From assembly GCA_036365145.1 (NCBI GenBank), contig JAEOAD010000018.1, positions 7,396,001 to 7,460,000 of the forward strand: 64,000 nucleotides of DNA, read 5' to 3'. The notes beneath the pieces were generated by a model, which worked only from the letters and a program-made list of their open reading frames with translations, did not search any database and was not told the origin of the DNA. This stretch comes from Orientallactaga sibirica. Taxonomy: Eukaryota; Chordata; Mammalia; Rodentia; Dipodidae. Positions 42,533-53,057 of this stretch are shown here, in pieces (the stretch's first letter is position 1; every line of letters starts with the position of its first letter). The translations under genes were made by a program, and so were the position numbers.

Positions 42533-43468
42533 CATATTAAGAAAATGACAACTGATATCTCCAGTAATTAATTTTTTATTATTGAATTGAAATGTTCTTT
42601 CTTACTGAGATCTCAACACTATATTACATTACATATCTTTATTTCATAATGATATAAATGTGAGGTCAGTACAGTTTCATCTATGCACTAAATTGAGCTG
42701 ACCACTTGTGTTTGTAAATGAAGTTTGATGAGGTACAGACATGACAACAATAAAATTTTGTAGTAGAGCCCTCAAACCCTAAGTGTCAGTAACCACCAAA
42801 ATGCTTGCTAATCCCTATTATAAGTACAAAACAATAATTCTCAGTAGCAGTGACTTTGCCCCTATTTGTCAATGAACAGTATTTCTAGTCATAACGGGAT
42901 GTTGATGGGGATGCTGACATCTAGTGGAGAGTTGTCAGTAACAGCCCTAAATATCTTACATAGGTCAGCTTTCACAACGCAGTAATGTCCAGCCCAAAAT
43001 ATCAGTAGTGCTGAGTCTAGGAATTTATGTTATGAAGCCATAATTAAATCATCCTAAAACTCATGTTTACCAGAATTGAAAACCCAGGCCTTTTATCATC
43101 TCTTCATACACTAAATTCTTCATCTTTGTTGATGATGACTCAGCTTTTTAAATGATATTTTACTTGTACAGAGTTCTTCATTATGACCCCCAAAAATCAA
43201 GTTACCTAGGAGTAGGCAATAACCAGAAATAAAATTCTAGTACACAATGCATATACTTTCTTATATATGTGTGGAAAACAGGGCAAAGAACAGTTTCAAG
43301 ACTTGAAGAACCTTGTGTTTTGAGTATTATCTTATTCTGAAAAAAAAAAATCCCTGAAATATATAGTTTTCAAAAAGAAAGTAAAACTGAAACATGCTCT
43401 GGAATATCATCACATTACCTTTGAAAAGACTCTGCTTTGTAGTTTACACTCAGAAAATGTAGCCAATG
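40737..43468. other. Long stretch without recognisable repeats or genes
   Basis: About 2.7 kb with no B1, DIP, B4, L1 or LTR that I can see. Contains a (CA)n at about 42,498-42,530 and a partial local duplication (42,177-42,228 and 42,376-42,434). Short frames are unremarkable. It may be old unique sequence. Confidence 0.5.
42498..42530. repeat. (CA)n microsatellite
   Basis: About 16 CA units. Confidence 0.95.
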
Positions 43469-43668
43469 GGGCTGGAGAGATTGTTCAGTGGTTAAGGTGC
43501 TTGCCTACAAAACCTATCAACCTGAGCTCGATTCCCCAGTACCCGCATAACAGATGCACAAAGTGGTGCAGGCATCTGGAGTCCATTTGCAGTTGGCGGC
43601 CCTGGTGTACCCATTTTCTCTCTGTCCATCTCTCTCTCTCTGCTTGCAAATAAATGAATAGGTTTAAA
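43469..43668 (+). repeat. DIP-like SINE, plus strand
   Basis: 'ggggctggagagattgttcagtggttaaggtgcttgcc', B-box-like 'gagctcgattcccc', 'cagatgcacaaagtgg', CT-rich region and 'caaataaatgaatagg'. Confidence 0.92.
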
Positions 43669-45393
43669 AAAATCTAGCTAAGGATGGAATGATTGGTTAA
43701 TGCACTACTAGAACTATGTGTAACAGTTGGAAGAAAGTGATTATAAGTGTTATTGTAGTCTGGCTATTTCTAAGAAAGAATCTTTACTTATTTTGGAAAA
43801 TGACCACACAACTGTCTAAATTTTTGCTATATGTGGTTTAAATATAGTATGGTCTGAGGCCTGGAACACAAATAGCTGAGGGTAGCCCATAGGCATCAAA
43901 CTCTTAGCATGATAAAAACTTTTCTCAGCAGTAAAATAGGGTATTGTAATAACAAATTTATTAAATGAAGTGAGAAGTAAATTAGTTAACATATGTGCAA
44001 ACTGTTTAGTTGATTCAATGGTAAATAATAAGTGTTATATTAAGTGCCTTATATTACCACTCAGTGCTCAAAGTGATTTAGTGAGGGTAACTAGTATGAC
44101 AGTGAACTCTAAAAGTTCACTAGATTTCCATCGTTCACACAGTTCATAAAGGATTGACTGGTACACCTTAATTTTCTTCCAAAAAAGCAGAAAAGCAAAT
44201 AGGTTGATAGTTTCAGGATAGTTTCTATTGTGCATCAAACTGGCTGTCCATGAGAGACTACCTAAGGAATCTTCTGGTATTTTCTTGTGTTTCACAGTTC
44301 AACCTTCTCCCCCGCCCTCACCCATTCTGCAATGTCTCTGTCAGAGACAAAATGACAACCTGGACTCACACTGATGCCAGTAAGCATGGCAGTTCTTAAG
44401 GTCTTAAAGTCTGCCCTGAGTTGAAATTATTCTTGGGTCTTACTCTTATTGCAAAGGCTTCTCCTAAGGTTCCTATTTTTAGGCTATAAAAACAATCTTA
44501 AACACCAACTTCTGCCAAATCACAAGTAATTGAGAAAATTATGTTTCCTAATCACTCATTTCTTCTTGTGCCTCAGCATTCAAAACTCTTTTCCTGACAT
44601 GCTATGGGGTTCCTAGCTTTCCTGCCTCTTATCTGGTGTCATCCTAATTGGCACTAATCACTTCAGGAACATTCATGTATTAAAAAGATTCCACCAATCA
44701 GTGTGCCCTTTGATCCCATGCTCTGTCTTCTCCATCAAGTTCAGGCTCTGTTAATCTACCTGCCAGTTGATCTTGACAGCATATTATGTCTGCACCTTTT
44801 TTTCCATTAAGAACTAAGATGATGACCACCTGCATTGCTCCCATGTCTTTTCCCTTGTTTGGGACCCATCTGCCCATCATAGAGGGCAGAGTGTGACTCT
44901 CCTTTACAGGTTGTGTTCAGCAAGTGACAGACCAGAGTGTGTCATTCCTGTGGCTACTGCCTCTTCCCCAGCCCTTTCTTCCTTGTCCCACAAAGGAAAA
45001 ATGCTAAATAGTCCCATCACCTTTCTTTTTGTCCCTGGGTAACAGATCATACAGATGACAAGAGAGATCACAAGCCATTGCTGTCAGAAAGTAGAAGGCA
45101 GGGGCCTCAGACAGGTGACTTAAGTGGGTATTTGTGTGTGTCGAGTAAATCTATCTAAAGCCACATTAGAACAAAACATTTCCTTTCTTGAACATAAAAT
45201 ATACCAAAATATCCCAGACACCTGAAAGATACTTAGGGGTTCTGTTGTTCTCTCTCAAAGTAAAGCCACTCACATCTGGGATGTCCTTGTCTTGTCTTTA
45301 AATTTAGGGCAGATTTAGTTGTTTCCCATCTTCACTGAGGTGGTTTCTTTCTGGGGCAGTATCACTGTAATCTCTCATAACCTCTCTGAATGG
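43669..45393. other. Unassigned sequence with one MIR-like segment
   Basis: No gene seen. 43,915-44,040 ('tctcagcagtaaaatagggt..attaaatgaagt..aagtgtta') resembles a MIR 3' half. Minor minus-strand frames near 44,068 and 44,698 have no similarity known to me. Confidence 0.5.
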
Positions 45394-45544
45394 AGCAGGG
45401 ATGGTGACACAAACCTTTAATCTCAGCACTTGGGAGGCAGAGGTAGGGGGATCACCTGGAGTTCAAGGCCAGCTGGGACTACAGAGTGAGTTCTAGGTCA
45501 GCCTAGGGACAGAATGAGACCTTACCCTCCTCCAAAAAGAAAAT
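45394..45544 (+). repeat. B1 SINE, plus strand
   Basis: 'gagcagggatggtgacacaaacctttaatctcagcacttgggaggcagaggtagggggatcacc', 'gaccttaccctcctcc' and a short A-rich tail. Confidence 0.92.
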
Positions 45545-45765
45545 ACTGTATAAGGCAGTGATGAAGAGATTATTTTGTCCTTAGGATACTAACCTTTTAC
45601 AATAATAACCCTTGGTGGAAAATATTTTGACAACTGATGAAATACATACATACATATACCTTTTCCATAAAGATTACTGTTATCTCCTGGACTAGAAAGA
45701 CAATGATAGCAATTAGCATTTGAGTTGGAGCCTCAACAACAGTATTGTCAATTCACCAACATAAC

Positions 45766-46080
45766 TGGTGGTTTGAATGAAATGCCTCCACAGGTTATTT
45801 TGTGTTTAAATATTTAATCCCCAGCTGTTGGCACTGTTTTGAAAAGTTGTGGAGCCTTTAGGAGGAGCCAGGCTTACTGGGGGATGAGCCTGGCCCCACT
45901 TGCTATTCTATTTCCTCCCTGATGAAAAGTGATGGTGTGATACTGGCTTCTTGTGTCTACCACACTTTCTCTCCATCATGGACTCTACCCTCTGGCACTG
46001 CAAAGGCAAAATAAACCCTTTCCTTCCTTAAGCTGCTTCTGATTGGATATTTTGTCCTAGTAATGAGAAAGTAACTGATC
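45766..46080 (+). repeat. ERVL-MaLR LTR (ORR1/MT-like), plus strand
   Basis: 'tggtggtttgaatgaaatgcctcc', 'gtggagcctttaggagg', 'ggcaaaataaaccctttccttccttaagctgcttctgattgg', 'cctagtaatgagaaagtaactga'. Confidence 0.85.
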
Positions 46081-46480
46081 CCATAAACATGGAGGCAATG
46101 TTTTTGTTGGCCCTTAAAGAAGAGAAAATATTTGCTTGAAAAAAAAAAAAAAACTAAGCAAAAGATGTGGAGAAAGATGCTAACACCTCTCTGATGGGAT
46201 CAGGAACAAAACAAGAAAATTCCTGGAGTTTTCTCTGGTTCCTGCTTATGATGTTTATTCTTGATTGTTACCTCTATTAGCTTGAGAATATCCTAGGAGG
46301 TTAGTAAAACATACCTTTTGGTATGTCTACAAGGGTGTTTCCAAAGGTTACCTAAGAAGGAAAGACCTTCTCTGAATGTGAATGATTAATGCACCATTTC
46401 AAAGGGACCCAAATCCCAAATGGCATAGGAAATCAAGGAAGGAGCATAGATATTAATATTTACTATTCTCTCTCCCCTCC
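46081..46480. other. Unassigned sequence
   Basis: No gene seen. A 13-16 A run at about 46,139-46,153 may be a retroposon tail remnant. Confidence 0.45.
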
Positions 46481-46560
46481 CTCCCTCTCTTTCTCCTTCC
46501 CTCCCTTCCTTTCTTCCTCCTTCTCTCCCTCCCTCTGCTCTCTCCCTCTTCTCTTCCTGT
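46481..46560. repeat. CT-rich simple repeat
   Basis: (CCCT)n/(CTTC)n mixture. Produces spurious Arg/Glu/Gly-rich frames on the minus strand. Confidence 0.9.
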
Positions 46561-46725
46561 ACACCATGAGATTGGTAGCCTATCCTGTATCCCTGCTGCT
46601 GTGATATCATGCCACAGCATGGGCCCAAATGGATTCAAGGACTATGCACTGAGCCCTCTGAAACCATGAGCTAAAAGAAATTCTTTCTCCCTTAAGCTTA
46701 TGTCAAGAATTAAAATTTTTTTATT

Positions 46726-46879
46726 TTTATTTTTGGTTTTTGAGGTAGGCTGTCATTCCAGCTCAGGCTGACCTGGAACCCACTATGTAGTCTCAGGGTG
46801 GCCTCAAACTCATGGAGATCCTCCTACCTCTGCCTCCTGAGTGCTGGGATTAAAGGTGTGAGCCACCACTCCCAGCTTA
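46726..46879 (-). repeat. B1 SINE inserted in the tail of a DIP-like SINE, minus strand
   Basis: 'gaggtaggctgtcattccagc', 'caggctgacctggaacccact', 'tgctgggattaaaggtgtgagccaccactcccagc'. Flanked on both sides by DIP tail-like TTAAAATTTTTTTATTT / TTAAAAATATTTTTATTT. Confidence 0.9.
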
Positions 46880-47093
46880 AAAATATTTTTATTTATAAGA
46901 AAAGAAGAGAAGAAAAAGAAGAGAAGAGAAGAGAGTAAATGAGTATGGCAGGGCCTCTTGCTGCTGCAAATGAACTCGAAACTCATATGTCACTTTGTGC
47001 ATCTGACTTTACATGAGTTCTAGGAAACTAAATCTGAGCTGTTAGGCTTTGTGAGCAAGCTTCTTTAACTGCTGAGCAATCTCTCCAGCCCCA
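46880..47093 (-). repeat. DIP-like SINE, minus strand
   Basis: A/T tail, GA-rich (aagaagagaagag), 'gcagggcctcttgctgctgc', 'gctgagcaatctctccagcccc'. Confidence 0.88.
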
Positions 47094-47125
47094 TATGTCA
47101 GGTATTTTGTCACAGTGAGGCACAA

Positions 47126-48637
47126 TTCCTTCCCAGAATGAAGGATGTTCAGAAAGGTAGAAGATACTAGGAAATTTATGCTCAGAAAGGGCAAAGTTTC
47201 TAACTTAACTAAACCTACTTTGGTTAAATCAGCAAACTTCTGAGCTGGCTTCTCTTCTTTGTCAGATGGGTAATAACATCATCCAAACTCTGACACTGAG
47301 CACTGTCTGTGACTTCATGAGGTTCTATTTCATTTTTTTTTATCTCACTCTTCTTATGCAGAGAACCCCCACCTACCTGCCAGCTTCTGAAGATGAATTG
47401 GTTAAAGAAAGCCAAATAGCTCAGCAGCGCCTGGGAACAACCTGAATTGGTACAGTGAGATTGTCTTCCTCTTTATCTTTATTGTCTGATGTTTCTTTAG
47501 GCAGTTTAGCCCTATCAAAAAAAAGTTTGTTTTCCCTGAATAACCCATTACAAGAAGCTTTATTCCAACTTAGGGGGTTAGTAGATTAGTATTTGTTATG
47601 GACTCTATTGTCTTTACTTCAAGAATAGAATGGAATTTGGTTAAAGTTAATCTAATCAGAATTCTGGAGTAAGAACAAAATTCCAGAAACAACTCTTTAC
47701 ACATCATGCAATTAAAAATCAAGTAAGGTCCATGGGTAGTATGAAGGAAAACACATAAGCACAGACATACATATACAGACACACTGATATACACAGACAC
47801 ATGGTCATAGTAACACAAAATGAGGACCAATGGTAAGTGATATGAAGGAAGCAGAAATAATTCAACACAGAGGTCAGAAGCCTTTTAGAGAGGAGTCATA
47901 TGTGGAGTCTATCACAAATCAGGCAGAGATGATATAAGAGAAGTTATGATAGAATGAGGTAGAATGATTTGAAAATCAAATAGAACTTGCCTGTATAAGG
48001 AAAAGAGACAAGAATGAGAGGAAGAAACAGGAGAAATGGATGCTACCAGGTTCTGACTTGGATAGTGAGGCAATGATACAGTAGGAGCTACAATTTGGAG
48101 TGGGAGGCAGAGATGGAGAAAAGACAAACACTCTGACAACTCAAATGTGAACAAATTTGTGATCTCCTCTTGGGGATATCCAGAAGCCATAAGACATCAG
48201 AAAGTAGGACTAAGGACAGGCATGTAGGACCCATGAATGAGCACAAAAGTACTACTGGCTTGTATAGAAGGCCTGTCCTTTGGTACTTTCTAGGAGTTAG
48301 ATGTCTGTTTATGTGTAGAGATCAGCTCCAAGGAATGGTTAATATGAGGGATTGCCAAGCAAACAGTGCTGCTATGTGAAGATGCTATGGGAAAGCTGGC
48401 AGATGATCCTACTCATGACATAGACCTGCATGCTGGTGTGTCATCCTGCCAACTCTGCTTTTTTCTCCTTAAATGTGAATCTTCTAAACATTTCCAAGAC
48501 AAAGCACACCATCTTGCTTTCATTCCACCAAAGGCTTTTAGCAAATATCAAATAAATTTCCAAGGTCATTTGTGATAGTCTCATTAAATTTGACAAATAA
48601 TTCCTGCTTTCTCTGCCAACTGTTCATTTTATAAAAT
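47126..48637. other. About 1.5 kb without recognisable repeats or genes
   Basis: Ordinary sequence with short unrelated frames on both strands. No splice-flanked exon can be argued from the sequence alone. Confidence 0.5.
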
Positions 48638-48653
48638 AGAATGAGTGGAACAT

Positions 48654-48788
48654 GCCGGGCGTGGTGGCGCACGCCTTTGATCCCAGCACTCGGGAGGCAG
48701 AGGTAGGAGGATCGCCGTGAGTTCGAGGCCACCCTGAGACTACATAGTTAATTCCAGGTCAGCCTGGGCCAGAATGAGACCATACCTC

Positions 48789-48820
<32 letters not shown>
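48654..48820 (+). repeat. Young B1 SINE, plus strand, 16-bp TSD
   Basis: Nearly consensus start 'gccgggcgtggtggcgcacgcctttgatcccagcactcgggagg' with CpGs kept, followed by an A-run of about 31. Perfect TSD AGAATGAGTGGAACAT at 48,638-48,653 and 48,821-48,836. Probably one of the youngest insertions here. Confidence 0.98.
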
Positions 48821-48823
<3 letters not shown>

Positions 48824-48879
48824 ATGAGTGGAACATTAACAATAGTGACAGCTAACATCTGTACTTCCATACTCTAGAG

Positions 48880-48965
48880 TCTATGATGAGCACTTGACAT
48901 AAACTACTTGATTTAATTCTCCCCCTTAAAAAATCTCAGTAATTACTATCACAATTTGTGGTAAA
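48880..48965 (+). repeat. Possible MIR fragment
   Basis: 'tgatgagcacttgacataaactacttgatttaattctcccc' fits the MIR order 'gcactt..ac...catttaatcctc'. Confidence 0.5.
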
Positions 48966-49474
48966 TTTTATTATTTGTTATTTATTACACAGTTGTGTAA
49001 TAAGTCACCCCAAAATTACTAGCTAAAAAATTGTTTATTATTCTAGCTCTGCCAGTCTGTGCTATTTCTGTTGCTGTGCTGGCTTTACTTAGACCATTGT
49101 ATGAACATCTGCAGATCTAGGGTCCACAAAAGCCTTCATATTGCTGACAAGGATATAGTGGGATAGTGGGAAGAGGTGCCCAGTATGATGGCAGAATACA
49201 AACGGCAAATAGAAATTGTAATGTATCTTAAAATCTGGAATTGAAACTATCATATCCCATTTCTACCCACATGCCACTAAAGTAAGTGACATGTCCACAA
49301 AGATACAGAAGGACAATGTAAATAAGTTAGGCCTATCATTTAGTTTACCATAATCAGGTGATTTTACTACTCCAGTCCCACTTCACGAGTTTGGAATTCT
49401 ATATATGAAGACATTAATTTTAATATTACATCCTTTCATTTATTATTTTTTTCATTTATTAAAAAAATTACAGT
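48966..49474. other. Unassigned sequence
   Basis: No gene seen. 49,020-49,200 could be an old repeat but I cannot name it. Confidence 0.4.
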
Positions 49475-49611
49475 GGGGTAGGTGTAGTGGTGCTTGGCTT
49501 TAATCCCAGCATTTAGGAGGCTGAGTTAGGAGGACTGATATGAGTTTGAGGCCACCCTGAGACTACAGAGTGAATTCCAGGTCAGCCTACCTCAAAAAAC
49601 AAACAAAAAAG
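49475..49611 (+). repeat. B1 SINE, plus strand
   Basis: 'ggggtaggtgtagtggtgcttggctttaatcccagcatttagg', 'gaggccaccctgagactacagag', 'aattccaggtcagcctacc', A/C tail. Missing a short segment near its 3' end. Confidence 0.92.
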
Positions 49612-49615
49612 TTAT

Positions 49616-49835
49616 AGGGAGACAGAGAGATGGCTCAGTGGTTAATGTGCTTACCCGCAAGGCCCAACAACCTGGGTTTGATTCCCCAATTCCCATGTAA
49701 AGGCCAGATGCACAAAGTGGCACATGAATCTTGAGTTCATTTGCAGTGGCTGGAGGCCCTGATGTGTTCATATTCTCTCTCACATACTCTCTTTCTTTCT
49801 CTGATTATAAATTTAAAAAAAAAGTTTTTTTAAAA
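49616..49835 (+). repeat. DIP-like SINE, plus strand
   Basis: 'gggagacagagagatggctcagtggttaatgtgc', 'cctgggtttgattcccc', 'ccagatgcacaaagtggcacatg', CT-rich region and A-rich tail. Lies directly after the B1 tail. Confidence 0.92.
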
Positions 49836-50249
49836 GTTACAATGTTTCACGCAATATTTATAAACCTGCAAAACCAGAAAAGCAGGATCCTATAATTCAT
49901 GTTGTGGAGACAAACATAGCATGAGACAGCAGCATCTCTCAGTAAATATGCAAGGTACTGGGAGAAGCACAGGTGAGGGAAGTCTCCATTCATGGAAGTG
50001 CTGAAGGCGAAAGGCCTTTCAGGAAGAAGAAGTACTTTCATAAAAGAAGGGAAATCAATAAGTTATATGTAGGAGGTACAATGTGTCCTAGAATAAAATG
50101 CCTCAAAGAGTGAGAAGCCATGAAAGTGAGTTAAACAGGAGCAACAATAGCCTTGCTAACCTACAGAATTGGAATTAGAGGAAAAGAAAACAGAGGGGTA
50201 TCTATCCAGCCAAACCATAACAAAAAAGAGCACTAACATTAGCATACAG
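49836..50249. other. Unassigned sequence
   Basis: No gene seen. Confidence 0.45.
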
Positions 50250-50570
50250 GCATGCATAAGCATGCACACACATGGCTCCCCATACACACACACACATACA
50301 CACCTCCCTCCCCATGCATATAACCCTCCCCTGCACAGACCCACACCAATGCATGCAAGCATACACACAGACCTCCATGCACATGCATGTACACATACAT
50401 ACATACACACCTTCTCTGCACACACACCTTCCCTGCATACACACATACACACATGGATGCAAGCATTACAGGCACCCGTCCCCTGCACACATATACATAT
50501 CTCCCCTGCACACACATATACACCCAGGCGTGCACACACACACCCATTGTGCAATATGCTGAGCATAGAT
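50250..50570. repeat. CA-rich degenerate minisatellite
   Basis: About 300 bp of CA/CATA repeats with an irregularly recurring 'cccctgcaca' unit (about 50,326, 50,412, 50,429, 50,477, 50,502). It generates long low-complexity frames on both strands (His/Thr-rich forward, Cys/Val-rich reverse) that are not genes. Confidence 0.92.
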
Positions 50571-51009
50571 ATTTTTAGAAGGCGAAGCAAAGCATGGAAG
50601 CAATTTCAAGAGCTTCCTCTAATTGCTTACCTGATTGCCCTGAGGGGTCGGATTTCAGCCAGGGTGTCACACACAGGAAAATTCACCCTTGACTTGTGAA
50701 CTTTTTATTGTCTCTTCATTTCCAGGTGTGCTTCTACTGTCTCATAGAAGCCTTCCTTTCCACTATTTGTGAATTCATGTTGTCACCCGCATGGATGACT
50801 GTCTCCAAGTGGCTGTGCCATATGACCCAGCAACCTCGGGAGGCTGAAGAGTGAAGTGTGCCCAACCATGACTCTGTTCAGCCCTAATGAGTCACAGGTC
50901 TCAAGCTTCAGGAGTTAGAGCAACATATACTTCTTACAGACTCAGAAGAGACAGAAAAAAGTCACTCCAAACAACAAAAAACTTCAAACATTTAGTTTTT
51001 TTTTTTTAC
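50571..51009. other. Unassigned sequence
   Basis: No gene seen. Confidence 0.45.
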
Positions 51010-51288
51010 TTTTTATTTTTTTTATTTTTATTTATTTGGAGAGAGAGACACAGAGAGATAGACAAAGAGGGAGAGGGAGACAGAAATGGGCGCGCCAGCA
51101 GTCTCTCAGCTGCTGTGAACGAAATCCACATGTGTGTGCCCATTGTGGGCAAGTGCGGCATTGCGCCCTTGCCTCACTTTGCATCTGGCTAAACGTGGGA
51201 CCTGGAGATTGGAACAGCTGGACATTGGAACCAGCATTCTTAGGCTTAGCAGGCAGGCGCCTTAGCCGCTAAGTCATCTCTCCAGCCC
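51010..51288 (-). repeat. Long-variant DIP-like SINE, minus strand
   Basis: GA-rich end ('gagagagagacacagagag'), 'cgccagcagtctctcagctgctgtgaac', 'gggcaagtgcggcattgcgcccttgcctcac', 'ttagccgctaagtcatctctccagccc'. Very similar to the copy at 55,616. A short repeat TAGTTTT flanks it. Confidence 0.92.
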
Positions 51289-51454
51289 TAGTTTTATTTT
51301 TTAAAAAGACAAGTTCCAGTCTAATAAGTATCCTACTTTATTTGATTTAAAAGCACAAAACTTCCATAATTTAGACAGACTCCCAGCGTACCCTTGTTTT
51401 CAGCCTGAGTGTTTTGCTAAGCAGGCAGGAGAATTTTAGTGGAGCATGTAGACA

Positions 51455-51620
51455 ACTGGGCTTTGAAACCCAGCTTCATCCAGTACTTTCTGCAAAGCAA
51501 TGGGCACAGTCCCTAACTTCTCTGAGTCTTAGTTTCCCAATACCAAAGTTAGAGATTTCATACGGTGAGAATTAAATGAAGTGCATATATACAATGTTGT
51601 GAGTCTAGCAACCCAGACTG
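51455..51620 (+). repeat. MIR fragment
   Basis: 'gggctttgaaacccagcttc...cacagtccctaacttctctgagtcttagtttccc..gagaattaaatgaagtgcatata' follows the MIR core and 3' half closely. Confidence 0.75.
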
Positions 51621-52017
51621 GTTTGGAGAATTTGTGTTTTCTGTGATTTACTCATTGAGTTGTCTGTGGAAAAACTTGGGGGCAGAGAAACACTGGGTAG
51701 TGTAGGGAATGGAGCTTTGCAAAGATTTGAGGTCAGGGAAAGTTTGGCCAACTAGAGGATTCAGTCTTGTGTCCATTGGCTGGAAAGGCAGAAACAGCCT
51801 TGTTTTAACACATAGAATCTATCTTCTAGGTAAGGGAGCATCGATCATTGAAGGACCACCTCCTAGAGAGGCTGCGAGTGCAGGATCTCCAGTCCCTGGG
51901 GGATGAGCTCAGCAGCCGAACTAGCTAAAAAGAACCTTGAGTAGTATCTGGTAAGGTTCCAGAGGTTTCTGCGAATATCTACCCTTTGTATTATTCCCAC
52001 ATAAATGTACTACATAG
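51621..52017. other. Unassigned sequence
   Basis: No gene seen. A 65-codon frame at 51,709-51,906 has no recognisable similarity. Confidence 0.45.
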
Positions 52018-52391
52018 CATTCTAGTAACTTGGAAAATGAGTCCCCAAAAAGTCCATGAGGTAAAGGCTTAGATACTTTGGATGGTGCTAAAGGGAGGTG
52101 GTGGAGCCTTTGGAGGCAACATGTAGTAAAACGTTTCCTAGTTATTGGGTACCTGCTGTCAGAGAAATGGTAGGGCTCAAGCTCTTCCTCTTTTCTATGC
52201 CTGGCCAGAAGGTAAAGTGGCTTTGCTCTTCTATGTTCACTTTGCCATGAAGTATTGCTCTCCACAAGCCAAAACCCAACAGGGTTGACCAACTATGGAC
52301 TGCAACTTCCAAAACTACAAACCTAAAAAAGCCTTTTGAAAAATAAGTTATCTGAGGTGTCTGTTATAGCAACCAAAATCTGACTAACACA
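52018..52391 (+). repeat. ERVL-MaLR LTR, plus strand
   Basis: 'tccccaaaaagtccatgaggtaaaggc', 'ggtggtggagcctttggagg', 'gtctgttatagcaaccaaaatctgactaacaca'. Rodent MaLR order; start approximate. Confidence 0.78.
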
Positions 52392-52584
52392 GTCATCACA
52401 CTGTCCTCCAGCAATGAAGCATGGAGATGGAATCCAGCAGGGCAGAGAGGTATTGCTCTGTGACTGTGAAAATCAGTATCTCTTGATTCATATACTTGAA
52501 TTCCCCTTTGTGACCTTGAATGGATTAAGCAAAACTGTGAATTTGTTTTCTTATCTATGACATGAAACTTTTAGTGTGTTTCAT

Positions 52585-52960
52585 AATGCCCCTTCCCAAT
52601 ATATGTCCATATGGAACATCAGAATGTGACTTTATTTGAAATAAGGATAATTTCAGGTATAATAAAGTTAAGACCCTCTAGATAAAATTAATCTATATTA
52701 TGATCATATTAAGTCCCATGACAACTGTCCTTCAAAACAAAGAAAAGATGACTAAGTAATACATGGAGGAAAAGGACTTGTGAAGGCTTTGCAAGGATTA
52801 CAGCACAACCTCAAACCAAGACATGCTAAGGATTTTCAGAAAAACACCAGAAACCAGGATAATGGCATGGTGTGGATCTGGCTGAGCTTCCTGAAGGAAA
52901 TGGCATGCTGGAAATTTGGTTTTTGGACTTCTAGCTTCCACCATTGTGAGAGAATACACT
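52585..52960 (+). repeat. MLT1-like MaLR LTR, plus strand
   Basis: 'tatgtccatatggaacatcagaatgtgactttatttgaaataagg', 'aagttaagaccct', 'ggacttctagcttccaccattgtgagagaatac' are the familiar MLT1 landmarks in order. Confidence 0.82.
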
Positions 52961-52967
52961 TACTGGG

Positions 52968-53040
52968 CTGGAGATATAAATGACATAGCACTTGCATAGC
53001 ATGTGCAAGGAAGGCATTTGAATTTTATCCCCAACATTAA
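52968..53040 (+). repeat. ID-like SINE head, plus strand
   Basis: 'gggctggagatataaatgacatagcacttgcatagcatgtgcaaggaagg..tttatccccaac' resembles an ID element, diverged. The L1 TSD starts just after it. Confidence 0.65.
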
Positions 53041-53043
53041 CAA

Positions 53044-53057
53044 ATATCTGTTGTTTT
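53044..53057. repeat. Left TSD of the full-length L1
   Basis: ATATCTGTTGTTTT, identical to 61,006-61,019. Confidence 0.93.

Larger units (their letters stand above)
46561..47125 (+). repeat. MaLR-like LTR 3' part, split by nested SINEs
   Basis: 'ctgtgatatcatgccacagcatggg', 'tgaaaccatgagctaaaagaaattctttctcccttaagctta' then, after the SINEs, 'ggtattttgtcacagtgag'. TSD-like tatgtca at 46,699-46,705 and 47,094-47,100. Confidence 0.7.

Noticed and set aside
46386..46638. Arg/Glu/Gly-rich frames on the minus strand
   Set aside because: Translation of a CT-rich simple repeat.
50156..50699. Long frames (144 and 176 codons) on both strands, including a Cys-rich peptide
   Set aside because: Produced by the CA-rich minisatellite. 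Low complexity, and both strands are open because the repeat lacks stops.
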